This document shows positions 38,342 through 48,138 of a stretch of DNA of 64,000 nt, piece by piece. The notes under the pieces were generated by a model, which saw only the letters and a program-made list of their open reading frames with translations, was not told the origin of the DNA and searched no databases. Source of the stretch: DASQDN01 sp963833675 (GTDB lineage Bacteria > Acidobacteriota > Terriglobia > Bryobacterales > Bryobacteraceae); contig CAWHYW010000045.1 of assembly GCA_963833675.1 (NCBI GenBank), positions 30,541-94,540 of the forward strand. The letters run 5' to 3'. Numbering within the stretch: position 1 is the stretch's first letter; each line of letters begins with the position of its first letter. A program made the translations under genes and the position numbers.

Positions 38342-39205
38342 TTGCGCATCGGTCGACACACATCGAAAGCCGGCTCGCTCGAACGGGCGGCGCTAAAGGC
38401 TCACGAACTCGGAGCGAACTGCCTTCAGATCTTCTCGTCCAGCCCCCGGCAGTGGCGCGCGAGCAAGCCTGATCCTGCCGACGTCAAACTCCTCAAAGCT
38501 GCGCGCGAAAAGTACGACCTCACGCCGCTGGTGATTCACGATAGTTATCTCATCAATCTCGCGTCTCGGGAATCCGCAATTCGCACTTCGTCCATCGCCG
38601 CATTCCGAGGCGAGATCGAACGCGCTATCGCAATCGGGGCCGAGTACCTCGTCCTCCATCCCGGAAATCACAAGGGACAAACGATCGAGGAGGGCCTATG
38701 TGCCGTAATTGAAGGCATCGAAGAAGCCGCGCATGGCCTCCGGAGTAGACATCTTCATCTCCTCTTCGAGAACACGGTTGGTTCCGGCGCCCAGCTTGGC
38801 AGCCGGTTCGAAGAGCTGCGCGCGCTGCGCGAGCTCACAGAACAGCGTATCGACCTTCCAATCGGTTTTTGCCTCGATACCTGCCACTGCTTCGCATCGG
38901 GGCGTTACAATGTCTCGACTGTCGATGGCTTGAAGCATACAGTAACCGAGATTCAGACCGTGCTAGGGCTCGAGCACGTCAAGGTGATCCACTGCAATGA
39001 TTCCAAAGGTGGTCTCGCCTCGCGCCTTGATCGACATGCCAACATCGGCCAGGGGCTTATCGGTGTCGACGGCTTCCGGCGGATTCTGAATCACCCAAAA
39101 CTGAGATCGAACGCTTTCATCATGGAAACGCCGGTCGACAATCCGGGCGATGACAAGAAGGATATCGATCTGCTCAAGAGCCTTGTGCGGACCGGTAAAA
39201 GCTGA
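38342..39205 (+). CDS. nfo: Endonuclease IV (apurinic/apyrimidinic)
   Basis: A protein of about 287 residues with the TIM-barrel AP endonuclease signatures: LRIGRHTSKAGSLERA at the start, SSSPRQWRAS, LHPGNHKGQTIEEG, LLFENTVGSGAQLGS, GFCLDTCHCFASGRYN, KVIHCNDSKGGLASRLDRHANIGQG and FIMETPVDNPGDDKKDI. These carry the His/Glu/Asp residues of the trinuclear zinc site. It cleaves DNA 5' to abasic sites in base-excision repair. The TTG at 38342 gives the usual family start just after the glycosyltransferase stop; GTG at 38324 and TTG at 38291 are in-frame alternatives that overlap that gene. Its 3' end overlaps rsmD (convergent) by 32 bases. Confidence 0.93.
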   Translation: MRIGRHTSKAGSLERAALKAHELGANCLQIFSSSPRQWRASKPDPADVKLLKAAREKYDLTPLVIHDSYLINLASRESAIRTSSIAAFRGEIERAIAIGAEYLVLHPGNHKGQTIEEGLCAVIEGIEEAAHGLRSRHLHLLFENTVGSGAQLGSRFEELRALRELTEQRIDLPIGFCLDTCHCFASGRYNVSTVDGLKHTVTEIQTVLGLEHVKVIHCNDSKGGLASRLDRHANIGQGLIGVDGFRRILNHPKLRSNAFIMETPVDNPGDDKKDIDLLKSLVRTGKS

Positions 39206-39711
39206 GATTGTTGTCCCCCTGTTTCACAACGCGCTTTCTCTCGAGCGCGCCATAACTTTCTTCGAGTGCGAATCGCGACGCATGTTGCACAATCACAACT
39301 GGCGTATTTCCGCTGCCTAGAATCGTCATCGATTCTCGATACTCTTTCGCCTCCTCATAAGGAGGATCGAGAAAAACCATTCCGGCCGTACGCTGCGAGA
39401 GATAAGGAAGAACTTTGCCGTGGAGCACTTCAGCACGGCTAGTTAATCCCAACGCCGTCAAGTTCTCTCGAATGACACCGGCCGCCGCGCGCGAGCGCTC
39501 AATAAAAATCGCGCGACTTGCCCCACGGCTGAGCGCTTCGATACCTACGGCGCCCGTTCCCGCATACGCGTCCAGGAAAACAATCTCTTCAATCTCGGGC
39601 CGCGATGATATTGAAGAGCGTCTCCCGCAGGCGATCCGGTGTTGGCCGCGTGTCCAATCCCGGCAGAGTCTTCAATACCCGGCTGCGAAATTCCCCGGCG
39701 ATGACCCGCAT
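39174..39711 (-). CDS. rsmD: 16S rRNA (guanine966-N2)-methyltransferase (single frameshift)
   Basis: The family start MRVIAGEFRSRVLKTLPG and TRPTPDRLRETLFNII is read from the ATG at 39711. After a break near 39600 the SAM-binding part continues in another frame: FLDAYAGTGAVGIEALSRGA, IFIERSRAAAGVIREN, and then the catalytic MVFLDPPYEEAKEY (DPPY motif). About 178 residues result, the usual length. It methylates G966 of 16S rRNA during 30S assembly. One base is gained or lost near GCGGCCCGAG. The start is 2 bases after the recG stop, so the two genes form a recG-rsmD operon. The 3' end is convergent with nfo. Confidence 0.88.
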
Positions 39712-39712
39712 C

Positions 39713-41869
39713 TCAACCCACCTTCACCAATCCATATCGCCGCTGCCAATGCGTTTGAACGAACGCAATGGCCTCCCGCAATAATTCCGGCGACGGTGGA
39801 TGCTCGACGAACGACGTCGCTTCCGCTCGTGCAACTTCCAGGATCTCGCCGTCGCGAATAATGTTCGCCACGCGAAGCGATGGCAAACCGGATTGCTTCG
39901 TACCGAAGAACTCACCCGGACCGCGCAGTTTCATATCCATCTCGGCGATGTAGAACCCATCGGTAGAATCGACAAGCGTCCGGATCCGCTCTCGCGCCGT
40001 ATCCCCGAGCTTGCCTGTGACCAGAATGCAGTAGCTCTGCTCGGCTCCCCTCCCGACACGTCCGCGTAACTGGTGCAGTTGAGCAAGCCCGAAACGCTCC
40101 GCCTGTTCGATCACCATGACAGTCGCATTTGGCACATCAACGCCCACCTCGATCACGGTTGTGGAAACCAGGATATGCGTCTCGCCCTGCTTGAAGCGGG
40201 CCATGACCTGTTCCTTCTCGTCCGTCGGCATCTTGCCGTGCAGCAAAGCTACTTTGAGATCCGGAAAAACGATCTCTGACAGGTGCTGATGCATCGCTTG
40301 AGCCGCCTTCATCGCCTGCGTCTCCGATTCTTCGATCACCGGGTACACCACGTACGCCTGCCGTCCCGACTCCACCTGCTTCTTAATAAAGCTGTAGACT
40401 TGCTCCACACGGTCTTCCATCACATGCTTCGTTTGAATCGCTTTACGGCCAGGAGGAAGCTCATCGATGATCGAAGTATCCAGGTCGCCATAAACAGTCA
40501 GCGCGAGCGTACGCGGAATCGGCGTTGCCGTCATCACCAACACGTCCGGACGATGGCCCTTCTCGTATAGCTTCAGTCGCTGCATGACTCCGAAGCGATG
40601 TTGTTCGTCGATGATGGCGAGCCCTAGCTTGCGGAACTCCACATCCGATTCGAGGAGCGCATGTGTGCCGATGGCAATGTGAGCTAAACCTTCCGCCAGC
40701 AGCTTCTTCAATTGTGTTTTCTCGCGCTGTGTGTTCGAGCCCGTGAGTTGAAGCGGTACATATCCAAGCTTTGAAAACAGGTTCTTGAACGAGAGGTAAT
40801 GCTGGGTCGCGAGAATCTCAGTCGGCGCAAGCAGCGCAACTTGGTAGCCGTTCTCTATCGCGATGATGGCGGCCTCGGCCGCTACCAGCGTCTTCCCGCT
40901 TCCGACGTCGCCTTGCAGCAACCGGTTCATCGGGTGCGGTGCTGCCATGTCCGCTGCGATCTCGCCAAGCACCCGTTTCTGCGCGTTCGTCGGCTTGAAC
41001 GGCAGCATGGCCTTGATCTTCTCGCGTACACGATCTGTGAGTTCGAAAGGAATGCCTTCGATCGTCCGCGCCTTCGCCCGCTTCAGCGCCAGGCCTGTTT
41101 CCAGCCAGAAGAACTCCTCGAAGATAAGCCGGAAATGCGACTGCGACCGAAACGCGTTCAACAGCCGGATATCTTCTTTCTCCGGCGGGAAGTGTACGGT
41201 GTGGATGGCTGTTGTACGATCAGGAAGCTTCAGGCGCTCACGAATCTGAGCCGGCAAGCCATCCGGCAACTCCGGCAAACTGTCAAGTACACGCCGTAAC
41301 AGCGATCGGAACACACGCGTCGTGATCTTCGCAGCCGCCTCATAGATCGGCACGATTCGGCCGGTATGCAGCCCCGATTCACCGTCTTCGTCATCCGCGG
41401 CCAAAATTTCGAATTCGGGATGCATTACCTGCAAGTGGCCAGCATAGGAGTCGAATTCGATCTTCCCGAACAGGGCAACGCGCACGCCCGGCACGAGTAC
41501 GTTCTGCAGGTATCCGCCATGAAACCATTTGCCATTCAACGTGTGTCCCGAGCCATCGGCGAATGTAGCCTCGAACAGACCGAGGTTGCGGCGTTTAAAG
41601 CCCGACATCTTTGCCGAGCGCACTTCCGCAATCACAGTCGCCATCTCGCCGGGCGCAAGCCCCGAGATCGGCTTCAAGTTGCTCCGATCTTCATAGCGGA
41701 TAGGCAGATAAGCCAGAAGGTCTTCTACCGTGAGGAGGCCCTTGGCCTCCAACATGGCCGCGCGGCCCGGGCCGACACCTTTGACATAAGTTAACGGGGT
41801 GGCGAGGTCCACGGGAAGTCTCAGTGTAACAACGTCACGAAACGACACCCGTGCGCGCCGAATTCCCAA
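39713..41869 (-). CDS. recG: ATP-dependent DNA helicase RecG
   Basis: A protein of up to 718 residues: wedge domain (PLTYVKGVGPGRAAMLEAKG, LPIRYEDRSNLKPI), OB fold (VIAEVRSAKMSGFKRRN), then helicase motifs LLQGDVGSGKTLVAAEAA (Walker A), LIDEQHRFGVMQR-type (IIDEQHRFG, the DEQH box), VMTATPIPRTLALT, STTVIEVGVDVPNATVM and QLRGRVGRGAEQSYC. It remodels stalled forks and Holliday junctions. The TTG at 41869 gives the longest form; a GTG at 41812 starts with DLATPLTYVKGVGP, closer to the usual RecG beginning, and is a likely alternative. It is uninterrupted, in contrast to the neighbouring rsmD. Confidence 0.95.
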   Translation of the reverse strand: MGIRRARVSFRDVVTLRLPVDLATPLTYVKGVGPGRAAMLEAKGLLTVEDLLAYLPIRYEDRSNLKPISGLAPGEMATVIAEVRSAKMSGFKRRNLGLFEATFADGSGHTLNGKWFHGGYLQNVLVPGVRVALFGKIEFDSYAGHLQVMHPEFEILAADDEDGESGLHTGRIVPIYEAAAKITTRVFRSLLRRVLDSLPELPDGLPAQIRERLKLPDRTTAIHTVHFPPEKEDIRLLNAFRSQSHFRLIFEEFFWLETGLALKRAKARTIEGIPFELTDRVREKIKAMLPFKPTNAQKRVLGEIAADMAAPHPMNRLLQGDVGSGKTLVAAEAAIIAIENGYQVALLAPTEILATQHYLSFKNLFSKLGYVPLQLTGSNTQREKTQLKKLLAEGLAHIAIGTHALLESDVEFRKLGLAIIDEQHRFGVMQRLKLYEKGHRPDVLVMTATPIPRTLALTVYGDLDTSIIDELPPGRKAIQTKHVMEDRVEQVYSFIKKQVESGRQAYVVYPVIEESETQAMKAAQAMHQHLSEIVFPDLKVALLHGKMPTDEKEQVMARFKQGETHILVSTTVIEVGVDVPNATVMVIEQAERFGLAQLHQLRGRVGRGAEQSYCILVTGKLGDTARERIRTLVDSTDGFYIAEMDMKLRGPGEFFGTKQSGLPSLRVANIIRDGEILEVARAEATSFVEHPPSPELLREAIAFVQTHWQRRYGLVKVG

Positions 41870-41911
41870 ATTCCGTGAGAATCTCCCCTCACCTTAACCA
41901 CTTCCTTACTG

Positions 41912-43667
41912 GTGAATTTCCATTGCCTACTGTTTTGGAGCAGTGTGGATGCCGTTGTAGCGGCGATCCTATGGCCTATCACTATCTGGATTCTTTTCAG
42001 CGGCTTCGACGATTTGCTCGTCGATATTGTCGCGGGTTTCGCTGCCTTGCGCCGCCGCGCCCGAAAGGATCGACCTTCTCGACGGACACTCCTATCGCAA
42101 CCGCAGCAGCCCATCGCCATACTCGTTCCCCTGTGGCGTGAGGACGCCGTAATCGCGCGCATGGTGCAGCAGAACACGGCTTCAATCCTCTATAGGAACT
42201 ATCAGATCTTCATCGGCGCTTACCCCAATGATGAACTGACGTTGAATGAAATCCGCAGGCTGGAGACGCGATTCAGCCGCGTGCATCTTTCCATTTGTCC
42301 GCACGACGGACCCACCTCTAAAGCGGATTGCCTCAATTGGATTTTTCAGAACATCCTCGCCTACGAACAGGCGAACGATGTCCGCTTCGAAATCATAGTC
42401 ACACACGATGCCGAAGACGTAATTCATAGCGACTCGCTGCATTGGATCAACCACTACAGCCTGCGATATCAAATGGTGCAGGTCCCGGTGCTTCCCCTGC
42501 GCACTCCGCTTACGGATTGGACGCACGGTGTATATATCGACGAGTTCAGTGAATACCAGACTCGGGACATGCCGGCCAGGCAAGCAATGGGAGCGTTTAT
42601 TCCATCACAAGGAGTCGGAACAGGCTTCAGGCGTGACGCGCTCGATGCTCTGGCCCGATCTGAAGACAATCGAATCTTCGAACCTGTCTGTCTTACGGAA
42701 GACTATGAGAACGGTTTGCGCCTGCGCCTTCAGGGAGCGGAGCAGTTGTTTTTGCCGTTTCAGCAGGAGGGTATCGTAACCCGTGAGTACTTTCCGCGAA
42801 TTCTAAGAAATGCCATTCGTCAACGTACCCGATGGATCACCGGAATCACCTTCCAAACTTGGGATCGCCATGGATGGCCTGGCGGGTTGGTGCAGAAATA
42901 TTGGCTTTGGCGTGATCGGAAAGGCGTTTTCGGGAATCCCATCAGCTTTCTGACGAATGGCCTGTTTGTCTACGGCGCTGATTCGGTGGCTTTGCGGCGC
43001 TGCGATCCCGATGTTCCCTTGCTCAAAGTCGGTGCGCTACTCGGTGGTTATCGAATGCTGTATCGCATGATCTGTGTCGGCCGTCTTTTCGGTATTGCGT
43101 TCGCCTTGACTGTTCCGCTGCGGGTTGTATTCGCCAACTACATCAACTCGGTCTGCGACGTTCTGCGCCTTACGGCAATTTCTGTCAGCGAAATGGCGAG
43201 GATTGCCGCTTGTCTGGATAAAACGCAGCACGCGTATCCCGGGCAGGAAGCGCTTGTCCAGCGAACGATGCGGCTGGGCGAGTTGCTGGTCGCCAACGGG
43301 TACCTGAACCAACCCGATCTCGATCATGCGCTGGAATCCATGCCGGATGATCTGCGGTTGGGCGAACACCTGGTCGCAATGGGGCGCTTGGATGAAGAAT
43401 CTCTCTACGAAGCTCTGAGCTTGCAGCAGTCCTTACCGCAAAGCCGTATCGAGCCATCAAAAGTGAAAAGAACCATTGCGCGGTCACTTCCGGAACAGAG
43501 TGTCGGCGCAACACAGGCTGATTCCGATTCGGCTCGATGCAGGAAGGCTGCTCGTCGCCGGACCGGAAATGCCGACGCCGCAATTGCGCGAGGAATTGCG
43601 ACGCTTCACCAGCCTTGAGATCGAATTCCATCTCGTCACTCCGCGAAATTACCAGCGAATTGGCTAA
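41912..43667 (+). CDS. NfrB-like glycosyltransferase with C-terminal MshEN (GspE/PilB N-terminal-like) domain (single frameshift)
   Basis: From a GTG at 41912, a membrane helix (WSSVDAVVAAILWPITIW) precedes a family 2 glycosyltransferase: PIAILVPLWREDAVIARMVQ, PTSKADCLNWIFQ, IIVTHDAEDVIHSDSL (DxD-like), SQGVGTGFRRDAL, EDYENGLRLRLQG and QRTRWITGITFQTW (the QxxRW motif of processive synthases). C-terminal helices are followed by MRLGELLVANGYLNQPDLD and LRLGEHLVAMGRLDEESLYE, the MshEN fold that binds cyclic-di-GMP in several systems. After a break near 43500 it continues AQHRLIPIRLDAGRLLVAGP to a TAA at 43667. It resembles phage N4 receptor protein NfrB and probably makes a c-di-GMP-controlled exopolysaccharide (inference). 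Confidence 0.82.
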
Positions 43668-44054
43668 GGAATTACTGCAGGCTTGAAAAAATCCACCGGC
43701 TCGATCGTGCAGACTGCCTGGTCGCGCAGTGTGACAAACACCGAAGCCTTCCTCTGCTCCAGGACAGATTGCGAAGCGCGGCTCTTGATCTGCATGTACC
43801 AATCAAGCTCCGCCCTTCCTTTTTCTGATCGCTTGAAATCGATCGAGCAGGTAATCTCGGCTTGCGCAAGCAGCCCTCGAATGTTGTCGCCGAGTTGCGC
43901 GCCGGTTCGGGCAGTCCTCCGGGATGCGACCCATGAAGTCATCAGCATCCCCATTGCTTAACGCCGTTGCAAGCGGTTCAACGGCGTCGAGAACGTCGAT
44001 GCGCTCATCTGCCCATAACAGAACGGGAAGGAGGAGCGCAGCCCGGCGTGTCAC
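43664..44054 (-). CDS. Small secreted protein of unknown function (frameshifted)
   Basis: About 129 residues from two frames. From the ATG at 44054 a short signal peptide (MTRRAALLLPVLLWA) leads to DERIDVLDAVEPLATALSNG and DADDFMGRIPED. After a break near 43912 it continues TGAQLGDNIRGLLAQAEITC, KGRAELDWYMQIKS, VLEQRKASVFVTLRDQ to a TAG at 43664. The pattern (a helix, then a charged beta-rich part) resembles small NTF2-like or lipoprotein domains, but no family is assigned. The ATG overlaps the argJ stop by 4 bases (ATGA). Its 3' end overlaps the convergent NfrB-like gene by 4 bases. Confidence 0.6.
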
Positions 44055-45231
44055 GTTCGATAGCTCGCGTTGATTCTGATGTAGCCCTCGGTGAAGTCGC
44101 AGGTCCAGAAGCGGGTTTCGCCCTTGCCTTCGCCGCGGATCTCGAAACGAATCAGGATCTCGCGGTCATCGAGTCGAGTCTTTAGTTCCGACTCGGAGAA
44201 ATCGGTTGCCACACCATTGGCGCAAACCGCGACACCCTGCATGTAAATATCGACTTTGGTCGGATCGAACTCGACTCCCGCGCATCCTGCCGCGGATAAA
44301 ACGCGTCCCCAGTTCGGGATCGGAGCCGGCAATCGCAGTCTTCACCAGAGGAGAGTTGCCGATACTTCGCGCGATCTTTACCGCCGATTCCGTGTCTGCG
44401 GCGCCGACTACCCGTATCGTGATCAGTTTCGTCGCGCCTTCGCCATCGCGAGCGATCTGCTCTGTCAGATCCTCCATCACCAGGCACAGCGATTCTTCCA
44501 TCGTTCGGCGCTCACGTTCTGACGGGACGAATCCCTGATGCCCCGTTTGCCAGCAGGACGACAATGTCGTTCGTCGACATGTCGCCATCGACGCTAAGAC
44601 GGTTGAAAGTGCTCTCGACCGTGTTCACCAGCATCTGACGCAGGTGGATCGGCGAAATCGCCGCATCGGTCATGACGAACCCTAGCGTGGTCGCCATATT
44701 CGGGTGAATCATACCCGAGCCCTTTGTCATGCCCGCGATCTGCACGTCTCCGCCTTTCAGCGAGACCTCCGCGTGAGCCATTTTCGGAACCGTATCTGTC
44801 GTCATCATCGCGTGCGCGACATCGGGGAAGCGGCTCTCCAGCATGTCTTCGAATAACTGCGGCAGCGCGTTGACGATCAGATTCGCGTCCATCTCCACGC
44901 CGATAACGCCCGTGGATGCGGGTATGATCTGCGCCACCGGCACCTTCAGATGCTTTGCGACGGCGCGGCAGCAGGTCAATGCCACCTCGTCGCCCGTTTT
45001 GGTGGCGCAGTTCGCATTTCCGGCATTCACAAGAATGGCGCTAACCCGGCCGCGCGAGGCGCGCAAATGCTGGCGGGCTATTCGTACGGGCGCGGCCTGC
45101 ACACGATTGGTGGTGAAGACAGCCGCGGCGGAGGCCGGCTGATCCGAGACGATCAACCCTAAATCTTCTCTGCCATCTCGACGGATGCCCGCATAGGCAG
45201 CTGAGTAACGAAAGCCCAACGGAAACTTCAA
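44051..45231 (-). CDS. argJ: Bifunctional ornithine acetyltransferase/N-acetylglutamate synthase (two frameshifts)
   Basis: Three frames give a full-length ArgJ of about 393 residues. The beta-subunit cleavage threonine lies in GSGMIHPNMATTLGF. Other signatures are SAILVNAGNANCATKTGD, STGVIGVEMDANLI, TTDTVPKMAHAEV, FNRLSVDGDMSTNDIVVLLA, and, in the later frames, GATKLITIRVVGAADTESA and PNWGRVLSAAGCAGVEFDP. The enzyme recycles the acetyl group in arginine biosynthesis. Breaks are near 44528 (a GGG run on the coding strand) and 44320; each one-base repair restores conserved text, so sequence error is likely. The TTG start overlaps the fmt stop. Confidence 0.9.
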
Positions 45232-46167
45232 TTGTTTTTCTCTCCTAGCATTTCGCCCGAGCCGGGACGATGACCATTAACAAAAGCCTCGGCTGAGACT
45301 CGTTTGCGACCTTCCAACTGCAGTTCTTGGATTTCGAGGGCGGTATTGCCCCCGCAAGCGATCATCAGCTTACGGCCCTCGATGTGGATGGCGCCTGGAG
45401 GCCCCAAACTTATATCATGCGGTTTCGAGCCCCAGATGTGCAACCTCTGGTTGCGAAATGTGGTATAAGCGCCCGGCCAGGGCCGGAATCCGCGCGCACG
45501 GTTATGGATTGCAAAAGCGCTGGAATCCCAATGAATCAGGCCATCTTCGCGTTTTAGGACAGGCGCCCAGGAGGCCTGCGAATCATCCTGCGGCTCCGGC
45601 TGAATTTTTTTATCCTCGAGTCCGGCCAGCGTCCGAACCGCCAGATCGGCTCCCATTTCCGCCAGCCGGACGGATACATTCTTCGGCGGTTTCGTCAGGC
45701 CCTATGGGTGTCTCCGCCTTTAAGAGCATGTCACCCGTGTCCAGTCCGGCATTGATCAACATAGTTGTGACGCCGGTCACTGTTTCACCGTTCGCAATCG
45801 CCCATTGAATCGGGGCTGCGCCGCGATATTTTGGCAGCAGAGATGCATGGACATTGATGATTCCGAACGCGGGAAGATCGATAATCGATTGCGGAATAAT
45901 TTGTCCATACCCCACAACAACCATGACATCGGCCTTCAGAGATGCGAGCATCTCTACCTGCTCCGGACGTCGGATGCGCTCCGGCTGGTGGATCGCAAGC
46001 CCCAGCCGCAAGGCGGCTTCCTTCACCGGAGACACCGACAAATGCTGCCCGCGCCCTTTGGGGCGATCCGGCTGCGTCCAGACTCCGGCGCACTCGTGCC
46101 CGGCTGACACCAGCCGATCCAGCGTGGGCGACGCAAATGCCGGCGTGCCCAGGAACACGAATCGCAA
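45228..46167 (-). CDS. fmt: Methionyl-tRNA formyltransferase (single frameshift)
   Basis: The first frame from the ATG at 46167 shows MRFVFLGTPAFASPTLDRLV, GVWTQPDRPKGRGQ, VVVGYGQIIPQSIIDLP, FGIINVHASLLPKYRGAAPI (catalytic Asn/His region) and GLDTGDMLLK. After a break near 45676 the C-terminal domain continues: LAEMGADLAVRTLAGL, APVLKREDGLIHWDSSAFAI, NRARGFRPWPGAYTTF and LMIACGGNTALEIQELQLEG, ending at 45228. About 312 residues result, the normal length. It formylates initiator Met-tRNA. It lies directly after def, the usual partner gene, and its TGA overlaps the TTG of argJ. Confidence 0.92.
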
Positions 46168-46173
46168 AATGAG

Positions 46174-46689
46174 TTAGCTCCACTCGCCGGCCTTCGCCAG
46201 CTTACGAATCTTCCGTTTGATCAAGTCGCGCTTCAGCACGCTGACGTGATTGATGTACAGAGTGCCGTTCAGATGATCGGTTTCGTGTTGAAGTGCGCGG
46301 GCCAGCAGGTCTTCACCCGTTTTCTCGAACCACTCGCCCTTTACATCCTGCGCCTTTACCGTCACACGCTTCCCGCGAGTGACGTTCTCGCGGAATCCAG
46401 GAATACTCAGGCAGCCTTCCTCGCTCGCCTGCCCGCCTTCTACCTTGATGATTTCCGGATTGATGATCACGATTTTTTCTTCCGGACGTTCGCCGTTCGA
46501 GCAATCGATTACAGCGATACGTTTGCCGATCCCGATTTGCGGCGCCGCCAAACCGACTCCTCTGGCCGCGTACATTGACTCGAACATATCCTCGATCAGT
46601 TTGTGTAGATCGGGAGTGTCGAATTCCTCAATTGCGGCGGCTTTCGTTTCCAGAACCGGATCGCCGTATTTCACGATTGGGTAGATCAT
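46174..46689 (-). CDS. def: Peptide deformylase
   Basis: A 171-residue enzyme with all three metalloprotease motifs intact: GVGLAAPQ (44-51), EGCLS with metal ligand C93, and QHETDHLNG with H135, E136 and H139. It starts MIYPIVKYGDPVLETKA as usual. It removes the formyl group from nascent proteins. Its ATG overlaps the aroC stop by one base (TGATG) and it is followed after 6 bases by fmt, a common def-fmt arrangement. It is one of the few genes in this part of the window with no frameshift. Confidence 0.96.
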   Translation of the reverse strand: MIYPIVKYGDPVLETKAAAIEEFDTPDLHKLIEDMFESMYAARGVGLAAPQIGIGKRIAVIDCSNGERPEEKIVIINPEIIKVEGGQASEEGCLSIPGFRENVTRGKRVTVKAQDVKGEWFEKTGEDLLARALQHETDHLNGTLYINHVSVLKRDLIKRKIRKLAKAGEWS

Positions 46690-47869
46690 CAGAAATTCTG
46701 TACCTGTTCGAGATAATTCTCGTAATTGCGTTTCGTCTCGCGCAGCGAGTCGCCGCCGAACTTTTCAAGCATTGCCTGGGCAAGAACGAGGGCCACCATC
46801 GCTTCACCGATCACACCGGCTGCTGGAACAACCGCTACATCGCTTCTTTCGTATGCGGCTGCCGAGGCTCGCGAGTCTCGAGATCCACGGACTCCAGCGG
46901 CCGGCGTAAGGTGGAAATCGGTTTCAGGAGGCCTCGCACCAGGATGTCCTGGCCGTTCGTCATGCCGCCTTCGAGACCGCCGGCGCGATTGGCGCCGCGA
47001 AAGAATGCCCGGCCCTGTTTATCGTAGTGAATCGTGTCTTGTACCTTTGATCCAAATGCCGCCGCGCCTTCGCCGGCGAATCCGACCTCCACGCCTTTCA
47101 CCGCTTGCATCGAAACGATTGCCTGCGCCAGTCTTCCGTCCAGCCGCGTGTCCCAGGTGATATGGGAGCCCAAGCCAACCGGCACGCCGTGCGCGACGAC
47201 CTCGAAGACCCCGCCCACTGTGTCGCCTGTGCGAAACGCGTGATCCACGACACCTTTCATTCGCTGCTCGGCTTCCGGATCGACGCAACCCAATAAGACT
47301 TCCGATTTTTTCGAGAGCTCGACAAGCTCATCCCAGGACGCTTGGCGCTCCAGACGTTCGCTGCCCACCGCGATCACATGGCTCAATACTTCAATTCCGA
47401 ACTGTTCGAGAAACTGCTTTGCGATTGCGCCGATTGCAACGCGAGCCGTCGTTTCCCGAGCGCTGGCCCGCTCGAGGACATAACGCGCATCAGGGAAGTC
47501 GTACTTGATCGCTCCCGCCAGATCGGCATGACCCGGACGAGGGCGCGTCACCGGCTTGCGCAGAGCGGGATCGCCGCCCTCCACCGGTAGATTCTCCGTC
47601 CAGTTCTTCCAATCGGAGTTGCGAATGATGACGGCGATGGGCGAACCGATTGTCTTTGAGTGGCGAACGCCGGAAACAACTTCGGCGCGGTCCGTCTCGA
47701 TCTTCATGCGTCCGCCGCGGCCAAAGCCCTGCTGGCGTCGCCAAAGCTCGTGATTGATGCTATCCAAAGAGATCGGAATTCCCGCCGGAAGGCCCGTAAG
47801 CGTTGCCACAAGACACTCGCCATGGGACTCGCCCGCGGTTTCGAAGCGTAACGTGCCCAAGTATGTCAC
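46689..47869 (-). CDS. aroC: Chorismate synthase (small deletion disrupts the C-terminus)
   Basis: From a GTG at 47869 the family sequence is read for 344 residues: LRFETAGESHGECLVATLTG, RRQQGFGRGGRMKIETD, SGVRHSKTIGSPIAVIIRN, RPGHADLAGAIKYDF, RASARETTARVAIGAIAKQFL and FFRGANRAGGLEGGMTNGQD. The frame stops right after HTKEAM, where the family has a conserved Arg/Ser-Asp segment. The rest (DVAVVPAAGVIGEAMVALVL, AMLEKFGGDSLRETKRNYEN) continues in another frame to the TGA at 46689. About a dozen bases appear to be missing near 46850. The enzyme makes chorismate from 5-enolpyruvylshikimate 3-phosphate. Its stop is coupled to def. Confidence 0.92.
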
Positions 47870-47889
47870 TTTAGCAAGTTATGGCTTAG

Positions 47890-47898
47890 TTATCCACA
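47890..47898 (+). other. Single perfect DnaA-box sequence
   Basis: TTATCCACA matches the DnaA box consensus exactly. It lies in the intergenic region upstream of aroC, next to tRNA-Leu. It is isolated: no second box, no AT-rich unwinding element and no dnaA/dnaN gene is nearby, so it is not an origin on this evidence. Confidence 0.25.
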
Positions 47899-47986
47899 AT
47901 CCGGGCGATTTACGACCCTGAAATCAACACGCGCGAGCACGCCAGAGCCAAGGATTATCGGTTAGTGGGGTGAGTTAAGTAAGAAA

Positions 47987-48073
47987 TGGTGCGGATGAAA
48001 GGACTTGAACCTTCACTCCCTTGCGAGAACATGGACCTGAACCATGCGCGTCTGCCAGTTCCGCCACATCCGC
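47987..48073 (-). tRNA. tRNA-Leu (anticodon CAG)
   Basis: An 87-base class II tRNA with encoded CCA. The acceptor stem is GCGGATG/CATCCGC with discriminator A. The anticodon stem CATGG/CCATG closes the loop TTCAGGT, anticodon CAG, reading CTG codons. There is a long variable arm, and the T arm is GAAGG-TTCAAGT-CCTTT. The gene lies between aroC and the phosphatase gene on the same strand and has its own promoter-like sequence upstream. Confidence 0.95.
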
Positions 48074-48092
48074 ACTTTCGCGTGACAAACCC

Positions 48093-48121
48093 ATTTTCGC
48101 GAACCGGGCTCGATTAGTCAA
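48093..48121 (-). promoter_or_regulatory. sigma70-like promoter for tRNA-Leu
   Basis: On the minus strand TTGACT (48121-48116, 5 of 6 matches) and GAAAAT (48098-48093, 4 of 6) are separated by 17 bases. Transcription would start about 13 bases before the mature 5' end of the tRNA, a typical leader length. Confidence 0.5.
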
Positions 48122-48138
48122 TAAACGAGTCTGAATCT

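Noticed and set aside
47890..47898. Replication origin
   Set aside because: One DnaA box only, with no cluster, AT-rich element or dnaA/dnaN nearby.
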